This document shows positions 1-11,292 of a stretch of DNA of 64,000 nt, one piece after another. How positions within the stretch are numbered: position 1 is the stretch's first letter; every line of letters starts with the position of its first letter. Source of the DNA: Elioraea thermophila (ex Habib et al. 2022) (GTDB taxonomy: Bacteria > Pseudomonadota > Alphaproteobacteria > Acetobacterales > Acetobacteraceae). A program made the translations under genes and the position numbers. The stretch spans positions 372,001 through 436,000 of the forward strand of contig NZ_QMDI01000002.1 in the NCBI RefSeq assembly GCF_003336755.1, read 5' to 3'. Below the pieces are notes generated by a model. It did no database searches. It was not told where the DNA came from and saw nothing but the letters and a program-made list of their open reading frames with translations.

Positions 1-981
1 ATGGCACGACGACTGACGGTGGGTGCAGCCCAGCTCGGCGCAATCCAGAAGAGCGAGGGGCGCGAGGTGGCGGTCGCGCGCATGCTCGCCCTGATGGAGG
101 AAGGGCATCGCCGCGGCGTGGAGCTGATCGTCTTCCCCGAACTCGCGCTCACCACCTTCTTTCCACGGCATTGGGTGGAGCGAATCGAGGAGGCCGACCA
201 TTGGTACGAGACCGAGATGCCCTCCGCCGCGACCCAGCCCTTGTTCGACGCCGCGCGGCGTCTGAACATGGCCTTTCATCTCGGCTACGCCGAACTCGTC
301 CGTGAGCCCGACGGGGCGGGCGGGGTACGCACGCGCCGCTTCAACACGGCGATCCTGGTCAATGCCGAAGGCCGCATCGTGCTCAAGTACCGCAAGGTGC
401 ACCTGCCCGGGCACGCCGCCTTCGACCCCGCGCGCAAGGTGCAGCACCTCGAGAAGTACTATTTCGAGGTCGGCGACCTCGGTTTCCCGGTGGTGAAAAC
501 GAGGCTCGGCAAGCGCGAGGAGGGGGTGAACGTCGGCCTCCTCATCTGCAACGACCGCCGCTGGCCGGAAGCATGGCGCGTGCTCGGGCTGCAGTCCGTC
601 GAGCTCGTGCTGCTCGGCTACAACACGCCCTCCATCAACCAAGAGGCCAAGGGCTGGGAGGCGCACCACCTGCGCGTCTTCCACTCCCACCTCTCCGTGC
701 AGGCCGGCTGCTACCAGAACGCCTGCTGGTCGGTCGCCGTCGCCAAGGCGGGCATCGAGGACGGGGCGGAACTCTTCGGCCACTCCATCATCGTCAACCC
801 GCAGGGCGAGATCGTCGCCATGGCCGACACCTGGGAGGACCAGCTCGTCACCTACGACATCGACCTCGACCGCTGCCGGCTCGGGCGCGTCTCCATCTTC
901 GACTTCGCCCGCCACCGCCGGCCGGAACATTACGGGCGGATCACGTCGCAGGTCGGCGCGGTCGAGCCGCCGACGGTGTGA
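1..981 (+). CDS. N-carbamoyl-D-amino acid amidohydrolase (nitrilase superfamily)
   Basis: Predicted to hydrolyse N-carbamoyl-D-amino acids to D-amino acids, CO2 and ammonia, the last step of hydantoin breakdown, in the cytoplasm. The nitrilase triad is visible: Glu47 in FPELALTTFFPR, Lys132 in KYRKVHLPG and Cys183 in LLICNDRRWPE. The wording around these residues is that of the D-carbamoylase branch, where Glu47 has the same number, so the ATG at base 1 is probably the true start. Length is 326 aa, slightly above the roughly 304 aa of characterised enzymes. No hydantoinase lies beside it within the window; the upstream side is cut off. A related ureidopropionase-type amidohydrolase is the main alternative. 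Confidence 0.88.
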   Translation: MARRLTVGAAQLGAIQKSEGREVAVARMLALMEEGHRRGVELIVFPELALTTFFPRHWVERIEEADHWYETEMPSAATQPLFDAARRLNMAFHLGYAELVREPDGAGGVRTRRFNTAILVNAEGRIVLKYRKVHLPGHAAFDPARKVQHLEKYYFEVGDLGFPVVKTRLGKREEGVNVGLLICNDRRWPEAWRVLGLQSVELVLLGYNTPSINQEAKGWEAHHLRVFHSHLSVQAGCYQNACWSVAVAKAGIEDGAELFGHSIIVNPQGEIVAMADTWEDQLVTYDIDLDRCRLGRVSIFDFARHRRPEHYGRITSQVGAVEPPTV

Positions 982-1078
982 GAGGGGGGCGAGGGCGGGC
1001 CCCCGGGCACAGGCGCGCTTGATCACGGGCCGGCAAGGCGTCACTCTGCTGCAACGCAACACCGAGACGCCAGACGGC

Positions 1079-1495
1079 ATGGTCCCGCCCCCTGCTTCGG
1101 CCTTTCCCGCCGGCGGTCCACCGCCCCCTCCCCTGCTGCCTGCCCTGCTGCGCGGCGCCGGCGGGCGCTGCCCGTCCTGCGGCCAGGGGCGCCTGTTCCG
1201 CGGCTTCCTGCGCCCCGCTCCCATTTGTTCCGCCTGCGGCACGGGTTTCGCCCGCATCCGCTCCGACGACGCCCCACCTTATGTGACGCTGTTCATCGTC
1301 GGCCACGTCGTCGTGCCGCTGATGCTGATGGCCGAGCGCGACCTCGCACCGCCGCTGTGGCAGATGGCGGCGCTGTTCCTGCCGCTCGCCGCGCTGCTGT
1401 CGCTCGCGCTCATTCGGCCGGTGAAAGGGGCGACGATCGGGCTGATGCTCCATCTCGGCATCTCGGGGGACGACCAGGCCTCTGGTGGAGCCTGA
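1079..1495 (+). CDS. DUF983 family membrane protein with zinc ribbon
   Basis: A 138 aa protein with an N-terminal zinc ribbon (CPSCGQGRLF followed by CSACG) and two hydrophobic segments (about residues 68-85 and 92-112), the arrangement of DUF983 proteins of alphaproteobacteria. Function unknown. The ATG at 1079 is preferred; a TTG at 1019 in the same frame would add 20 residues without resemblance to the family. It ends six bases before the UPF0262 gene, so the two are probably co-transcribed. Confidence 0.75.
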   Translation: MVPPPASAFPAGGPPPPPLLPALLRGAGGRCPSCGQGRLFRGFLRPAPICSACGTGFARIRSDDAPPYVTLFIVGHVVVPLMLMAERDLAPPLWQMAALFLPLAALLSLALIRPVKGATIGLMLHLGISGDDQASGGA

Positions 1496-1500
1496 CCGAG

Positions 1501-1979
1501 GTGCCGCAGCGCACGCGGATCGCGGAGATCGTGCTCGAGGCGGAGGCGCTGACCCGCCTCTCCGCCGAGCTCGAGGCCGATCGCGCCACCGCGGTGGCCG
1601 ACCTCTTGCACGACAACCGCTTCGTGCCGAAGGGCGCTCCCGAAGGCCCCTATTCGCTCAGGCTCGGGCTCGATCACGGGCGGCTCGTGTTCGACATCCG
1701 CCGCCTCGACGGCACGCCGATCACCGCCGTCGTGCTCGCCCTCGGCCCCTTCCGCAGCCTGATCAAGGACTACCTGATGCTGCTCGGCGCGCATCACGCC
1801 GCGGTGGCGGACGGGCACGAGGCCCGCATCCAGGCGATCGACATGGGCCGGCGCGGCCTGCACAACGAGGCGGCTGAACTGCTGCAGCGCCGCCTCGAAG
1901 GCAAGATCGAGGTCGATTTCGACACCGCCCGTCGGCTGTTCACCCTGATCTGCGTGCTGCACCAGAGGATCAACCACTG

Positions 1980-1980
<1 letters not shown>
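1501..1980 (+). CDS. UPF0262 family protein
   Basis: A 159 aa soluble protein recognised as UPF0262, a family of unknown function largely confined to alphaproteobacteria, where it is often linked to core metabolic genes. Typical stretches are LEADRATAVADLLHDNRFVP near the N terminus and SLIKDYLMLL in the middle. The GTG at 1501 gives the family length. Its TGA overlaps the ATG of mtnA by one base (TGATG), suggesting coupled translation. Confidence 0.75.
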
Positions 1981-3049
<1,069 letters not shown>

Positions 3050-3068
<19 letters not shown>

Positions 3069-5068
3069 ACACCGCGGCGTCGCGCGGCGAACCAGTTGGC
3101 GGCGAGCACCGGGACGACGACGGCGAGGCCGATCAGCGTCGGCGTCGTTCCCGGCGCGATCATCAGCACGGAAGCGGCGAGCAGCGGCGCGCGCGCCAGC
3201 CAGCCCATCGGGGCGAAGGCGTAGCCTGTCAGCGCAGCGCCGAGCGCACAGACCCCGACCGCGCAGGAGATCGTCACCAGCAGGAAGTCGCCCCAGGCGA
3301 AACCGGGCGCGACGATCAGCATCGCCGGCGAATAGGCGAACACGAAGGGCACCAGCGCCTTGGCCGAGCCGAGGCGAAAGGCGGTGAGCCCGGTGCGGAA
3401 CGGATTGGCGCCCGCAATGCCGGCGGCGGCGTACGCCGCGACGCACACCGGCGGCGTCAGATCGGCGAGCAGACCATAATAGAAGATGAACAGATGGGCG
3501 GCGATCGCCGGCACGCCGAGCTGCGTCACCGCCGGGGCGGCGATGGCGGCGAGCACGATGTAGAGCGCCGTCGTCGGCACCCCCGCCCCCATCGCGATGC
3601 AGGTGAGGGCGACGAAGACGAGGGTGAAGAAGAGTGCGAGCCCCTGAAGCGAGGCGAGTTCGAACGGCAGCCAGGAGAGGAGCGGCAGCACGCTCCCGGC
3701 GACGTTCTGCGCGGCCTGGGTCACCATGAAGGAGAGGCGGAAGGCGGCGCCGGTCAGCGTGATCACGCCGACCACGATGCCGACCGCCGCGGCGGCGACG
3801 CCGACGGCGAGGGCGTATTTCGCCCCGGTCTCCAGCGCCTCCCACAACTCACGCAGCGTCATCCGCTGCAGCGGGTTGAGAAGCCCCACGACGATGCAGG
3901 CGATGATGCCGTTGAAGGCGGCGAGATAGGGCGTGTAGCCCTGCATGATGGTGGCGACCAGGATGACGAGCGGGATCACGGTCGGCCAGCCGCGCCACAG
4001 CACAGGCCCGAGCCGCGGCATCTCGTCGTCCGTCAGCCCGCGCAGCCCTTCGCGCTTGGCTTCGAGATGCACCTGGATCAGCACGCCGAGGTAATGCATC
4101 GCCGCCGGAACGAGGGCGGCCGTGATGATGGTGGTGTACGGCACGCCCAGGAACTCGGTCATCACGAAGGCGGCCGCCCCCATGATCGGCGGCGTGATCT
4201 GCCCCCCCGCCGAGGCCGCCGCCTCCACCGCGCCCGCGAAGTGCGGGCGGTAGCCGATGCGCTTCATCGCGGGAATGGTGAGGCTTCCCGTCGTCACCGT
4301 ATTCGCGATCGAGGAGCCCGAGATCGAGCCGAAAAAGGCCGAGGCGACGACGGACACCTTGGCAGGCCCGCCCGGAAAGCGCCCGGCGATGACGGTCGCG
4401 ACGTCGATGAAGAACTGGCCGAGCCCCATCTTGGTCGCGATCGTGCCGAACAGCACGAAGTGGAAGACGAAGGTCGCCACCACCTTGAGGGGGATGCCGA
4501 AGATCCCCTCCTGCGTCATGTAGATCTGGCTGACGAAGTTCTCGACCGTCGCCCCCGGGTGGGCGAGCACGCCGGGCACGTGGTTGCCGTAGAGCCCATA
4601 GGCGATGAAGACGAGCACGATGATGGGCAGCACCAGCCCCATCGTGCGCCTTGTGGCTTCCAGCACGACGACGATCAGCGCGATGCCCATCACCAGGTCC
4701 CAGGTGTTGGGCACACCGATGCGGAAGGTGAGTACGTCGAAGTTGAGCGGCAGATAGAGGACGGCGGCGACGGCGAGCGCGACCAGCAGCCAATCGACGA
4801 TCGCCACACCGCCGAGGCTTGGCCCGAGCGGCACTCGGGCGTCGAAGAAGAGGAAGACGAGAGCGAGCACGGCGGCGAGGTAGGTCGCGTTGTGCCAGTG
4901 CTCGGGCGGCAGGCCGAAGCCGGCGGTGTAGATCTGGTAGACGGAGAGGGCGACCAGCACGAGCGACGCGAGCGGCTTGAGCAAGCCCGCCGGCTCGCGG
5001 AAGGCAAGCTCGCTGTCGTAGTGCCGCTCGAGTTCCGCTGCGCGATCGGCGTCGATCTCGCGCTTCAC
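3050..5068 (-). CDS. TRAP transporter fused permease (DctQM type, TAXI family)
   Basis: A 672 aa inner-membrane protein combining the small four-helix and the large twelve-helix TRAP subunits in one chain, the form found with TAXI receptors. Seen are a soluble N terminus (about 1-30), many hydrophobic helices, and the DctM-like stretch FFGSISGSSIANTVTTGS near residues 248-265. It would drive sodium- or proton-coupled uptake of an organic acid or similar solute delivered by the receptor encoded just upstream. It is the last gene of a minus-strand run beginning with the molybdenum hydroxylase genes. Substrate unknown. Confidence 0.92.
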
Positions 5069-5112
5069 GGCGGCCTCGCCGCCCCGCGCGCCGTCACCCG
5101 GCCCTTGCCGAC

Positions 5113-5139
5113 CTGCGGCGCACGCCTGCCGTGCCGCAG
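5113..5139 (-). promoter_or_regulatory. Intercistronic hairpin between TAXI receptor and permease genes
   Basis: An imperfect inverted repeat: six-base outer arms CTGCGG/CCGCAG, a two-base bulge, four-base inner arms CACG/CGTG and a five-base loop, placed in the 75-base gap after the receptor stop codon. No run of T follows, so it looks more like an mRNA-stabilising or attenuating hairpin than a full terminator. Such elements commonly let a binding-protein message outlast that of its permease; that role here is inference. Confidence 0.45.
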
Positions 5140-5143
5140 CACC

Positions 5144-6157
5144 TCAGCGCAGCATGCCCGCTTCGCGATAGAACCGTTCCGCACCCGGATGGAGCGGCAC
5201 TTCGCCGCGGCCGAGCAATGCGGTTTCGCGGCGGATGTCGCGCGCCCGCACATGCCCACGCTGCAGGAGCGAGGCGGTGGTGTCCGACCACAGCGACTTG
5301 GTGATCTCGTAGACGAGCGCCTCCGGCACCTGGGCACCGACCAGCCACACCGCGCCGACGACGAGGGTCGGCACGTCCTCCTCGATCCCCTCGTAGGTGC
5401 CGCGCGGGATCACACCCCGCGTGTAGAAGGGTGCCCGCTCGCTCACCCGCGCGATCACCTCGTCGGAGAAGGGAAGGAGGCGGCAACCAGCGCGGGCGCA
5501 GAACTCGGTGAAGGCGGCGGCGGGAGCGGCCACCACCTGCAGCACGGCGTCCATGCCACGGTCCTGCATCCGCTCGAGCCCCTGCGCGGCGGAGAGGAAC
5601 TCCGGCGTGTAGCGGCCCCTCAGCCCAGCCGCCTCGAGCACGAGTTCGGAGCCGATGCGGGCACCGGAGGCCTGCAGCCCCACGGTCACGCGCTTGCCGG
5701 CGAGGTCCTCCAAACGGGTGATCGGGCTGTCGCGGCGGACGGCGGCATGGAGCTGCTCGCCGAACAGGTAGGCGATGAAGCGCAGGCGATCGAGCTTCGG
5801 CCGCCCCTCGAACAGGCCCGTGCCGGTGTAGGCCCAGTGCGCGACGTCCGACTGCGAGAAGCCGCTCTCGGCCGCGCCCGACTGGATCAGGTTGACGTTC
5901 TGCACGCTGCCCTGGGTCGCCTGCGCCACCGCGACGAGGCCGGGCACGCCGGCGGTGCCGCCCGCCTCGCGGCAGGGTGCCCCCGGCGGGCAGGAGATCG
6001 CGTTCGCGATCATGCCGCCGACGGGATAGTAGGTACCACCCGCCGCTCCGGTGCCGATGCGGAAGAACTGCGGCGCCTGCGCGGCCGCCGGCAGGGCAGC
6101 ACCGATTGCCAGGGCGAAGGCCGCAGCCCCCAACACGCGCCGACGTCCGTTCCGCAT
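5144..6157 (-). CDS. TAXI family TRAP transporter solute-binding protein
   Basis: Periplasmic receptor of the TRAP system. The ATG at 6157 is chosen over an ATG seven codons upstream because a GGAGAG ribosome-binding site lies just before it and the protein then begins MRNGRRR, a good signal-peptide start. The signal peptide ends near AAAQA. Family marks are FFRIGTGAAGGTYYPVGGMIA at the mature N terminus and DLAGKRVTVG in the middle. Length 337 aa. The start lies 29 bases after the molybdenum hydroxylase stop, so the same transcript is likely; this suggests the solute is the enzyme substrate. Confidence 0.92.
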   Translation of the reverse strand: MRNGRRRVLGAAAFALAIGAALPAAAQAPQFFRIGTGAAGGTYYPVGGMIANAISCPPGAPCREAGGTAGVPGLVAVAQATQGSVQNVNLIQSGAAESGFSQSDVAHWAYTGTGLFEGRPKLDRLRFIAYLFGEQLHAAVRRDSPITRLEDLAGKRVTVGLQASGARIGSELVLEAAGLRGRYTPEFLSAAQGLERMQDRGMDAVLQVVAAPAAAFTEFCARAGCRLLPFSDEVIARVSERAPFYTRGVIPRGTYEGIEEDVPTLVVGAVWLVGAQVPEALVYEITKSLWSDTTASLLQRGHVRARDIRRETALLGRGEVPLHPGAERFYREAGMLR

Positions 6158-6186
6158 GGCTCTCTCCTGCTGTGGCAACGCGAACG

Positions 6187-8448
6187 CTAGCCCTCGCCTG
6201 CGGCTTCCGCAACGGCGGAGAGCACCGCGTCGGGGTTGAGCGGCAAAGAGCGGATGTCCGCCCCCGTCGCGTCCGCCACCGCATTGGCGATCGCCGCCGC
6301 CACGGCGAGAATGGCGTGCTCGCCCAAGCCCTTCGCGCCATGCGGCCCTGGCCCGAGCCCGTGTTCCAGCGTGATCGCCTCGAAGTCTCGCGGCAGGTCG
6401 AGCACGCTCGGCATGCGGTAGAGGAGCGGCGCGCCGTTGGCGAGACGCCCCTCGCCGTCGAAGGCAAGCGCCTCGATCAGCGCCTGGGCGAGGCCCTGCA
6501 CTGCGCCACCTTCCGTCTGCGCACGACAGCCGGCGGGGTCGATGGCGTGGCCGGCGTCACCCGCGACGACGAGGCGTTCGACCACAACGCGTCCCGTCTC
6601 GGCGTCGACCGTCACTTCGGCAGCGGCGAAGGAGGGCATCCAGAAGCCGCAGCGCGATCCCAAGGGGGCGGCGGCGTCGAACGGATTGCGCGCCTCGCCC
6701 TCGCCGATCAGTTCGCTGCCCTGGGCGCCGAAGGCGCGGTCGAACAGGGCCGGGATCGAGAGCACAACGTTGCCGCAACGGATCATGCCGGCCTCGAGCG
6801 CGATCTCGCCCGAGGCCTCGTCGATCACCTCCGCGGCGAGGGCAAGCAGGCGCTCGCGTACGGCTTCGGCGGCGCGGCGGATGGCGAGCCCGACCATCGC
6901 CGCACCGACCGAGGCATGCGTGCCCTGATCGTGCGGCGTGCGGTCGGTGTCGATGGGGGCGAGCCTGACTCGCGCGGGATCGATGCCCAGCACCTCGGCG
7001 ACGATCGCCGCCGCCACCCGTTCGGGACCCTGGCCGAGATCGGCGATGCCCGAGAGCACGAGGGCGGAGCCGTCGCGGGCGAGCTTAACCACGGCAAGGC
7101 TGCGGCGGGAGAAGCCCCCGCCGTCCTTCATGCCGACGGCGATGCCGCGCCCGCGCCCCGGCGCGCGCGCGCTGCTCCAGCCGATGCGACTGGCCACAGT
7201 GGCGAGACCGTCCTCGAGGTCGGAGTCCATCGGCGTCTCGCCGGGCCAGGGCGCCTCGCCGGGACGGAGAAGATTGCGCGCCCGGAACTCGACCGGGTCG
7301 AGGCACAAACGACGCGCGATCGCATCGAGCTGGCGTTCGCCGGCGAAACAGGCCTGAGGGCCGCCGAAGCCGCGGAAGGAGCCGGCGGGAACGGTCGCGG
7401 TGCGCACCACCTCGCCGACACTCTCCACCGCCTGCCACCGATAGGGCCCGGGCAGGCTGCGATAGGCCCCCTTCTCGCAGACGATGACCGAGGCATCCGC
7501 GTAGGCGCCGCCGTCGAGGCGAAGCAAGGCGCGGCGGGCGAGCAGCCGGCCTTCGGCGGAGACGGCCGTCGTCAGCGTCACCTCCGCGGCATGCTGCGAG
7601 AGGGTCAGCATCATCTCGTCCCAGGTCAGCGCGAGCCTCACGGGAGCGCGGGCGAGCCGAGAGAGGAGCAGCGTGAGCGCTTCGTGTTTCGGGTAGGACT
7701 TCGCCCCGAACCCCGCTCCGGCCGGCAGGGCGTGCACGCGGATCGCGGCCTCCGGCAGGGCGAAGATGCGGGCGAGATCGGTGCGCAGCAGGAACGGATC
7801 CTGGTTGTTGCACCACACCTCTCCGCCATCGCCGTCCCAACGCGCCACCGCGCACAGGGGTTCGATCGGCAGGTGGCTCATGCGCGGGAAACGGTAGGTG
7901 TCGGTGAAGACGTGCGCGGCGCGCGCGAACACGGCGTCAGCGTCCCCTGCCCGGAAGCGAAAGCGCCAGAGGACGTTGCGCGCCGGTTCGCGCCAGGCCT
8001 CGGCCCCCGGTCCCTTGGGCAGGTGTTCGGGCGGGCCCTGGTCGAACAGCGCCGGCGCATCCGGGGCGAGGGCGGCTTCGATGCTCGGCACCGGCGGCAG
8101 GACGCGCCAGCGCACGGTGATGCGGGCGGCAGCCCGTGCGGCGGCGGCCGGATCGCGCGCCACCACCGCGGCCACCGGCTCGCCCGTGTGGCGGGCCTTG
8201 CCGATGGCGAGCAGCGGCTGGTCGCGCACGACCACACCCTGCCAGGGGTCGAGCCCGGCGAGGTCGTCGGCGGTGGCCACCGCAACGACGTCAGGGTCGG
8301 CGAGTGCGGCGGCGGTGTCGATGGCGAGGATTTCCGCATGCGGATGCGGCGAGCGCACCAGCGCGGCATGCAGCATGCCGGGCAAGGCGAGGTCGATGGC
8401 GTAGGCGAAGGTGCCGCGCACCCGCGCGACATCGTTGGCGGCGGTCAT
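6187..8448 (-). CDS. Molybdenum hydroxylase large subunit (xanthine dehydrogenase/CoxL family)
   Basis: Catalytic subunit carrying the molybdopterin cofactor of a three-subunit hydroxylase. Recognised by the GAGFGAKSYPKHEAL and FRGFGGPQA cofactor loops and the C-terminal KGLGEHAI motif, whose Glu corresponds to the catalytic Glu of the family. At 753 aa it is slightly short for CoxL-type proteins. The CO dehydrogenase signature is not apparent, so an N-heterocycle, aldehyde or purine hydroxylase is more likely than CO oxidation. It overlaps the iron-sulfur subunit gene by four bases (ATGA) and is followed by a TRAP transporter. Confidence 0.9.
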   Translation of the reverse strand: MTAANDVARVRGTFAYAIDLALPGMLHAALVRSPHPHAEILAIDTAAALADPDVVAVATADDLAGLDPWQGVVVRDQPLLAIGKARHTGEPVAAVVARDPAAAARAAARITVRWRVLPPVPSIEAALAPDAPALFDQGPPEHLPKGPGAEAWREPARNVLWRFRFRAGDADAVFARAAHVFTDTYRFPRMSHLPIEPLCAVARWDGDGGEVWCNNQDPFLLRTDLARIFALPEAAIRVHALPAGAGFGAKSYPKHEALTLLLSRLARAPVRLALTWDEMMLTLSQHAAEVTLTTAVSAEGRLLARRALLRLDGGAYADASVIVCEKGAYRSLPGPYRWQAVESVGEVVRTATVPAGSFRGFGGPQACFAGERQLDAIARRLCLDPVEFRARNLLRPGEAPWPGETPMDSDLEDGLATVASRIGWSSARAPGRGRGIAVGMKDGGGFSRRSLAVVKLARDGSALVLSGIADLGQGPERVAAAIVAEVLGIDPARVRLAPIDTDRTPHDQGTHASVGAAMVGLAIRRAAEAVRERLLALAAEVIDEASGEIALEAGMIRCGNVVLSIPALFDRAFGAQGSELIGEGEARNPFDAAAPLGSRCGFWMPSFAAAEVTVDAETGRVVVERLVVAGDAGHAIDPAGCRAQTEGGAVQGLAQALIEALAFDGEGRLANGAPLLYRMPSVLDLPRDFEAITLEHGLGPGPHGAKGLGEHAILAVAAAIANAVADATGADIRSLPLNPDAVLSAVAEAAGEG

Positions 8449-8933
8449 GGCGTCTCGCGCATCAGCTCGGCGGCCCGGCGCACCGCCCGCAGGATGGCGG
8501 CCCCACCGCCGCAGCGGCAGAGCGCGGCACTCATCCAGCCGCGGATGGTCCCCTCGTCGGGGTCAGGGTTCTCGGCGAGCAGGGCGGAAGCGAGCAGCAC
8601 CATCCCGGGAGTGCAGGAGCCGCACTGCAGCGCACGTTCCTCGAGGAAGGCGCGCTGCACGGGATGCAGGGTGCCGTCCGCCCGCTCGAGGCCGCGGATG
8701 GTGGTGATGCGACGCCGATCCGCCTCCACGGCCAGCATCAGGCAGGCGGTGGCGGGAACGCCGTCGATCAGCACCGTGCACGCACCGCACACCCCGCCGT
8801 CGCAGCCCGCGCGCACGCCGATGATGCCGAACTCCTCCCGCAGGAGGTCGATCAACAGCCGGTTGGTCGCGACGGTGGCGACGACGGCGCGACCGTCGAG
8901 GTCGAAGGTGATCCGTTCCGTGTGATCAACCAT
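8445..8933 (-). CDS. Molybdenum hydroxylase [2Fe-2S] subunit (CoxS family)
   Basis: Small electron-transfer subunit with two [2Fe-2S] clusters. The plant-ferredoxin-type motif GCDGGVCGACTV plus a later Cys lies in the N-terminal half (about residues 38-60), and the second cluster set, CGSCTPGM and CRCGG, in the C-terminal half. Length 162 aa is normal. It overlaps the FAD subunit gene by eight bases at its start and the large subunit gene by four bases at its end, so the three genes form one coupled operon. Confidence 0.95.
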   Translation of the reverse strand: MVDHTERITFDLDGRAVVATVATNRLLIDLLREEFGIIGVRAGCDGGVCGACTVLIDGVPATACLMLAVEADRRRITTIRGLERADGTLHPVQRAFLEERALQCGSCTPGMVLLASALLAENPDPDEGTIRGWMSAALCRCGGGAAILRAVRRAAELMRETP

Positions 8934-9783
8934 CGGCGAGGCGGGTGATCAGGCGCGTGGCGAGGACGGCGGCGGCGCGGCGGCGCCAGGTCGCGCCGGG
9001 CGTGCCGGGTGGCAGGTGATCGGGTTCGGGCAGGGCGCGCGCCCACGCTTCCGCAAGGCGTTGCGCCTCGCGGCCGAGAGCCGCGCGGTCGAGCTCCGCC
9101 GCGTCGGCAAGATCGGCGACGACCGCGCACCGATGCGCGCCACCCAGCGCGAGACGAAGCGTCCGCACGCGCCCCCCCTCGAACCGGGCGGCGGCGGAGA
9201 CGACCAGCCAGGGGCGAAGGCTGCGGTCGTGCGCAAAACGGACGCCGGCGGGCATGTCGATGCCGAGCACCAGGCCGCGCGGGGCGTGCCAGGGCGCGAC
9301 GATCGTTTCGCCTCGTACGCGACAGACGAGGCGGGCATTCAAGGCGGCAAGGGCGGGCGGTGCGTCGTATTGCGGCAGGCCGGCGAGCAGGCAGCCCGCG
9401 AGCGTGCCCTGGTGGCGAATGCGGATGTTGGCGATGCTTCCCCACGCCTCGGCGAAGCCGGGCACCGCCGCCCGCAGGAGAGGATCGCGCGCCACCCGCT
9501 CATGCGTGGCGAGCGCGCCGATGCGCACGCCCCCCTCGCAGGGCTCGATCCCGTCGAGGCCCGCGATCCCCCGCAGCAACACGACCGTGCGCGGCGGGCC
9601 GCCGAACTTCAGCCCTGCGATCACCTCGACCCCACCGGCCATGGCGATCGCGTCCGGCTCCGCGAGCATCGCCGCTGCCTCGTCGACATCGCGCGGACGA
9701 CGAAGCGCGAGTGGCGGGATCAGCCAGCGCGAGCGCAGCGGCAGCGTGCCCGTTGCCTCCGTGGTGTGCAGGGTACCGTCCAT
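8926..9783 (-). CDS. Molybdenum hydroxylase FAD-binding subunit (CoxM family)
   Basis: Medium subunit of the hydroxylase, binding FAD and passing electrons onward. Visible are the PPLALRRPRDVDEAAAML start of the domain, AGGVEVIAGLKFG (first FAD loop) and RIRHQGTLAGCL (second loop, a variant of the usual TIGG motif). Length is 285 aa with the ATG at 9783; no strong ribosome-binding site is seen, so the start is less certain. It is the first gene of the minus-strand hydroxylase/TRAP run; its promoter should lie in the 123-base gap to the divergent membrane protein gene. Confidence 0.88.
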   Translation of the reverse strand: MDGTLHTTEATGTLPLRSRWLIPPLALRRPRDVDEAAAMLAEPDAIAMAGGVEVIAGLKFGGPPRTVVLLRGIAGLDGIEPCEGGVRIGALATHERVARDPLLRAAVPGFAEAWGSIANIRIRHQGTLAGCLLAGLPQYDAPPALAALNARLVCRVRGETIVAPWHAPRGLVLGIDMPAGVRFAHDRSLRPWLVVSAAARFEGGRVRTLRLALGGAHRCAVVADLADAAELDRAALGREAQRLAEAWARALPEPDHLPPGTPGATWRRRAAAVLATRLITRLADG

Positions 9784-9906
9784 CCGATGACCAAGCGTGC
9801 AGGCGAGACGCGCCCCGCGGCAAGCCGGGGCGACGCCAGGGGAGTCCAGGCAAGCCTCCTGCCAGCCGCCTTGCCCGCGCCGAGTTTCGCCCGTAGCGCC
9901 CCTCCC

Positions 9907-11292
9907 ATGCGACGACCTGCCCTGCTCGCCATTCCGCTCGCCGCCGCCCTCCTCCTCTGGCCGGCGGTCTGGAACGGCTGGCCGCTGATCTTCTCCGACA
10001 CGCCCGACTACCTCTGGGTGTGGACGCAGCCGGAATGGTTCCGCCCGATCCGCCCGCCGGCCTATGGCTGGTTGATCGGGCCCCTGCATCAGGGGCGCAC
10101 GCTCTGGCCCGTGGTGGCGGCGCAGGCGCTGCTGACGGCGTGGCTGATGTGGCTCGCCGCGCGGCGCGTGGGGCTGGGCGCTACCGCCTACCTCGCCATC
10201 GTCGGCGTGCTCGCCCTCTGCTCCGGCGCGCCCTGGTTCGCCTCCTGGGTGATGGCGGATGCCTTGTCGGCGCCGATGGTGCTGGCGGCGGTGCTGCTCG
10301 CACTCGGCGGGCTCTCCCGCCGCGAGGCGGTTGGCGTGTGGCTTTCCCTCGTCGCCGCGGCGGCGGTGCATCTCACCCACCTGCCCGCGCTCGCCGCCCT
10401 GCTTGGCGCCCTCTTGCTCCTCCGTCTTGCCTGGCGGGCGGCGCCGGTGCGCCTCGCCGGGCTCGGCGCCATCCTCGCCGCTCTGCTCCTCGCCCCGGCG
10501 CTCAACCTCGCCGCCAACCGTCTCGCGCACGGCGAAGCCCGCCTTGCCTTCGGCTCCTCCGTCTTCCTCGGCGCCCGCCTGGTCGGGGATGGGCTGATGC
10601 AGCGCTGGCTCGACGCCCACTGCCCGCTGCCCGGTGTGACGCTCTGCGAGGACCGCGACGCGCTGATCGCCGACTCCGACCACTTCCTCTGGAACCCCGG
10701 CTCGCCGGTCTGGCGCGACTTGAACTTCTTCCGCCTCGAGGCGGAGCTCGCGGCAATCAACCCGCGCGTCCTCGCCGCCCATTGGCCCGAGTTCGTCGCG
10801 AGTGGGCTCGCTCGTGCCGCGCGACAGCTGGTCACCGCCCGGGTGGGGACCGACCTGTCGGTGCGGGTGAACGAGGACCGCGCCCTGCTCGCCCGCCTCG
10901 TCATTCCCCGCTTCGCCGAGGCGCTGGGGGCGGCGGCCGGGGAAGCCCTCGATCGCGCGCGGCAGACGAACGAGGAGATCGCGCGCGCCTGGCCGGCGGT
11001 CGTCGCGGGTCCGCTCTCGCTCGCCGCCGTGCCCCTGCTCGCCCTGGTCTTCGCCGTCTCGCCCGGCGCGCGCCGCTCGCCCGTCGCGGTGCTCGCGCTT
11101 GCCGCGCTCGCCGCCGCCATCGGCAATGCGGTGGCGGTCGGCATGGGCGGAGCGGTGCACGACCGCTACGCGGCGCGGCTGATGTGGCTCTTTCCCTTCG
11201 CGCTTGCGCTGGTCGCGGCGGAGGCGCTCAGTCGCCGCGCGCGACCCCTTCCCGCCGCGGATCCGCCCCGCCCTCAAGGCCCCGGGCGGTGA
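9907..11292 (+). CDS. Polytopic membrane protein, possible GT-C glycosyltransferase
   Basis: A 461 aa protein with about ten hydrophobic segments. The first helix is followed by an FSDTPDYLW loop, resembling the acidic loop after helix 1 of GT-C glycosyltransferases that use lipid-linked sugars. A soluble region of about 120 residues lies between about 220 and 350. I recognise no closer family. The ATG at 9907 starts the first hydrophobic helix; the open frame upstream is antisense to the hydroxylase gene and not coding. The last 65 bases overlap the convergent gamma-glutamyltransferase gene. Confidence 0.6.
   Translation: MRRPALLAIPLAAALLLWPAVWNGWPLIFSDTPDYLWVWTQPEWFRPIRPPAYGWLIGPLHQGRTLWPVVAAQALLTAWLMWLAARRVGLGATAYLAIVGVLALCSGAPWFASWVMADALSAPMVLAAVLLALGGLSRREAVGVWLSLVAAAAVHLTHLPALAALLGALLLLRLAWRAAPVRLAGLGAILAALLLAPALNLAANRLAHGEARLAFGSSVFLGARLVGDGLMQRWLDAHCPLPGVTLCEDRDALIADSDHFLWNPGSPVWRDLNFFRLEAELAAINPRVLAAHWPEFVASGLARAARQLVTARVGTDLSVRVNEDRALLARLVIPRFAEALGAAAGEALDRARQTNEEIARAWPAVVAGPLSLAAVPLLALVFAVSPGARRSPVAVLALAALAAAIGNAVAVGMGGAVHDRYAARLMWLFPFALALVAAEALSRRARPLPAADPPRPQGPGR

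Noticed and set aside
6187-9783. Aerobic CO dehydrogenase (coxMSL)
   Set aside because: Subunit architecture matches, but the large subunit does not show the CO dehydrogenase active-site signature and no cox accessory genes are present.
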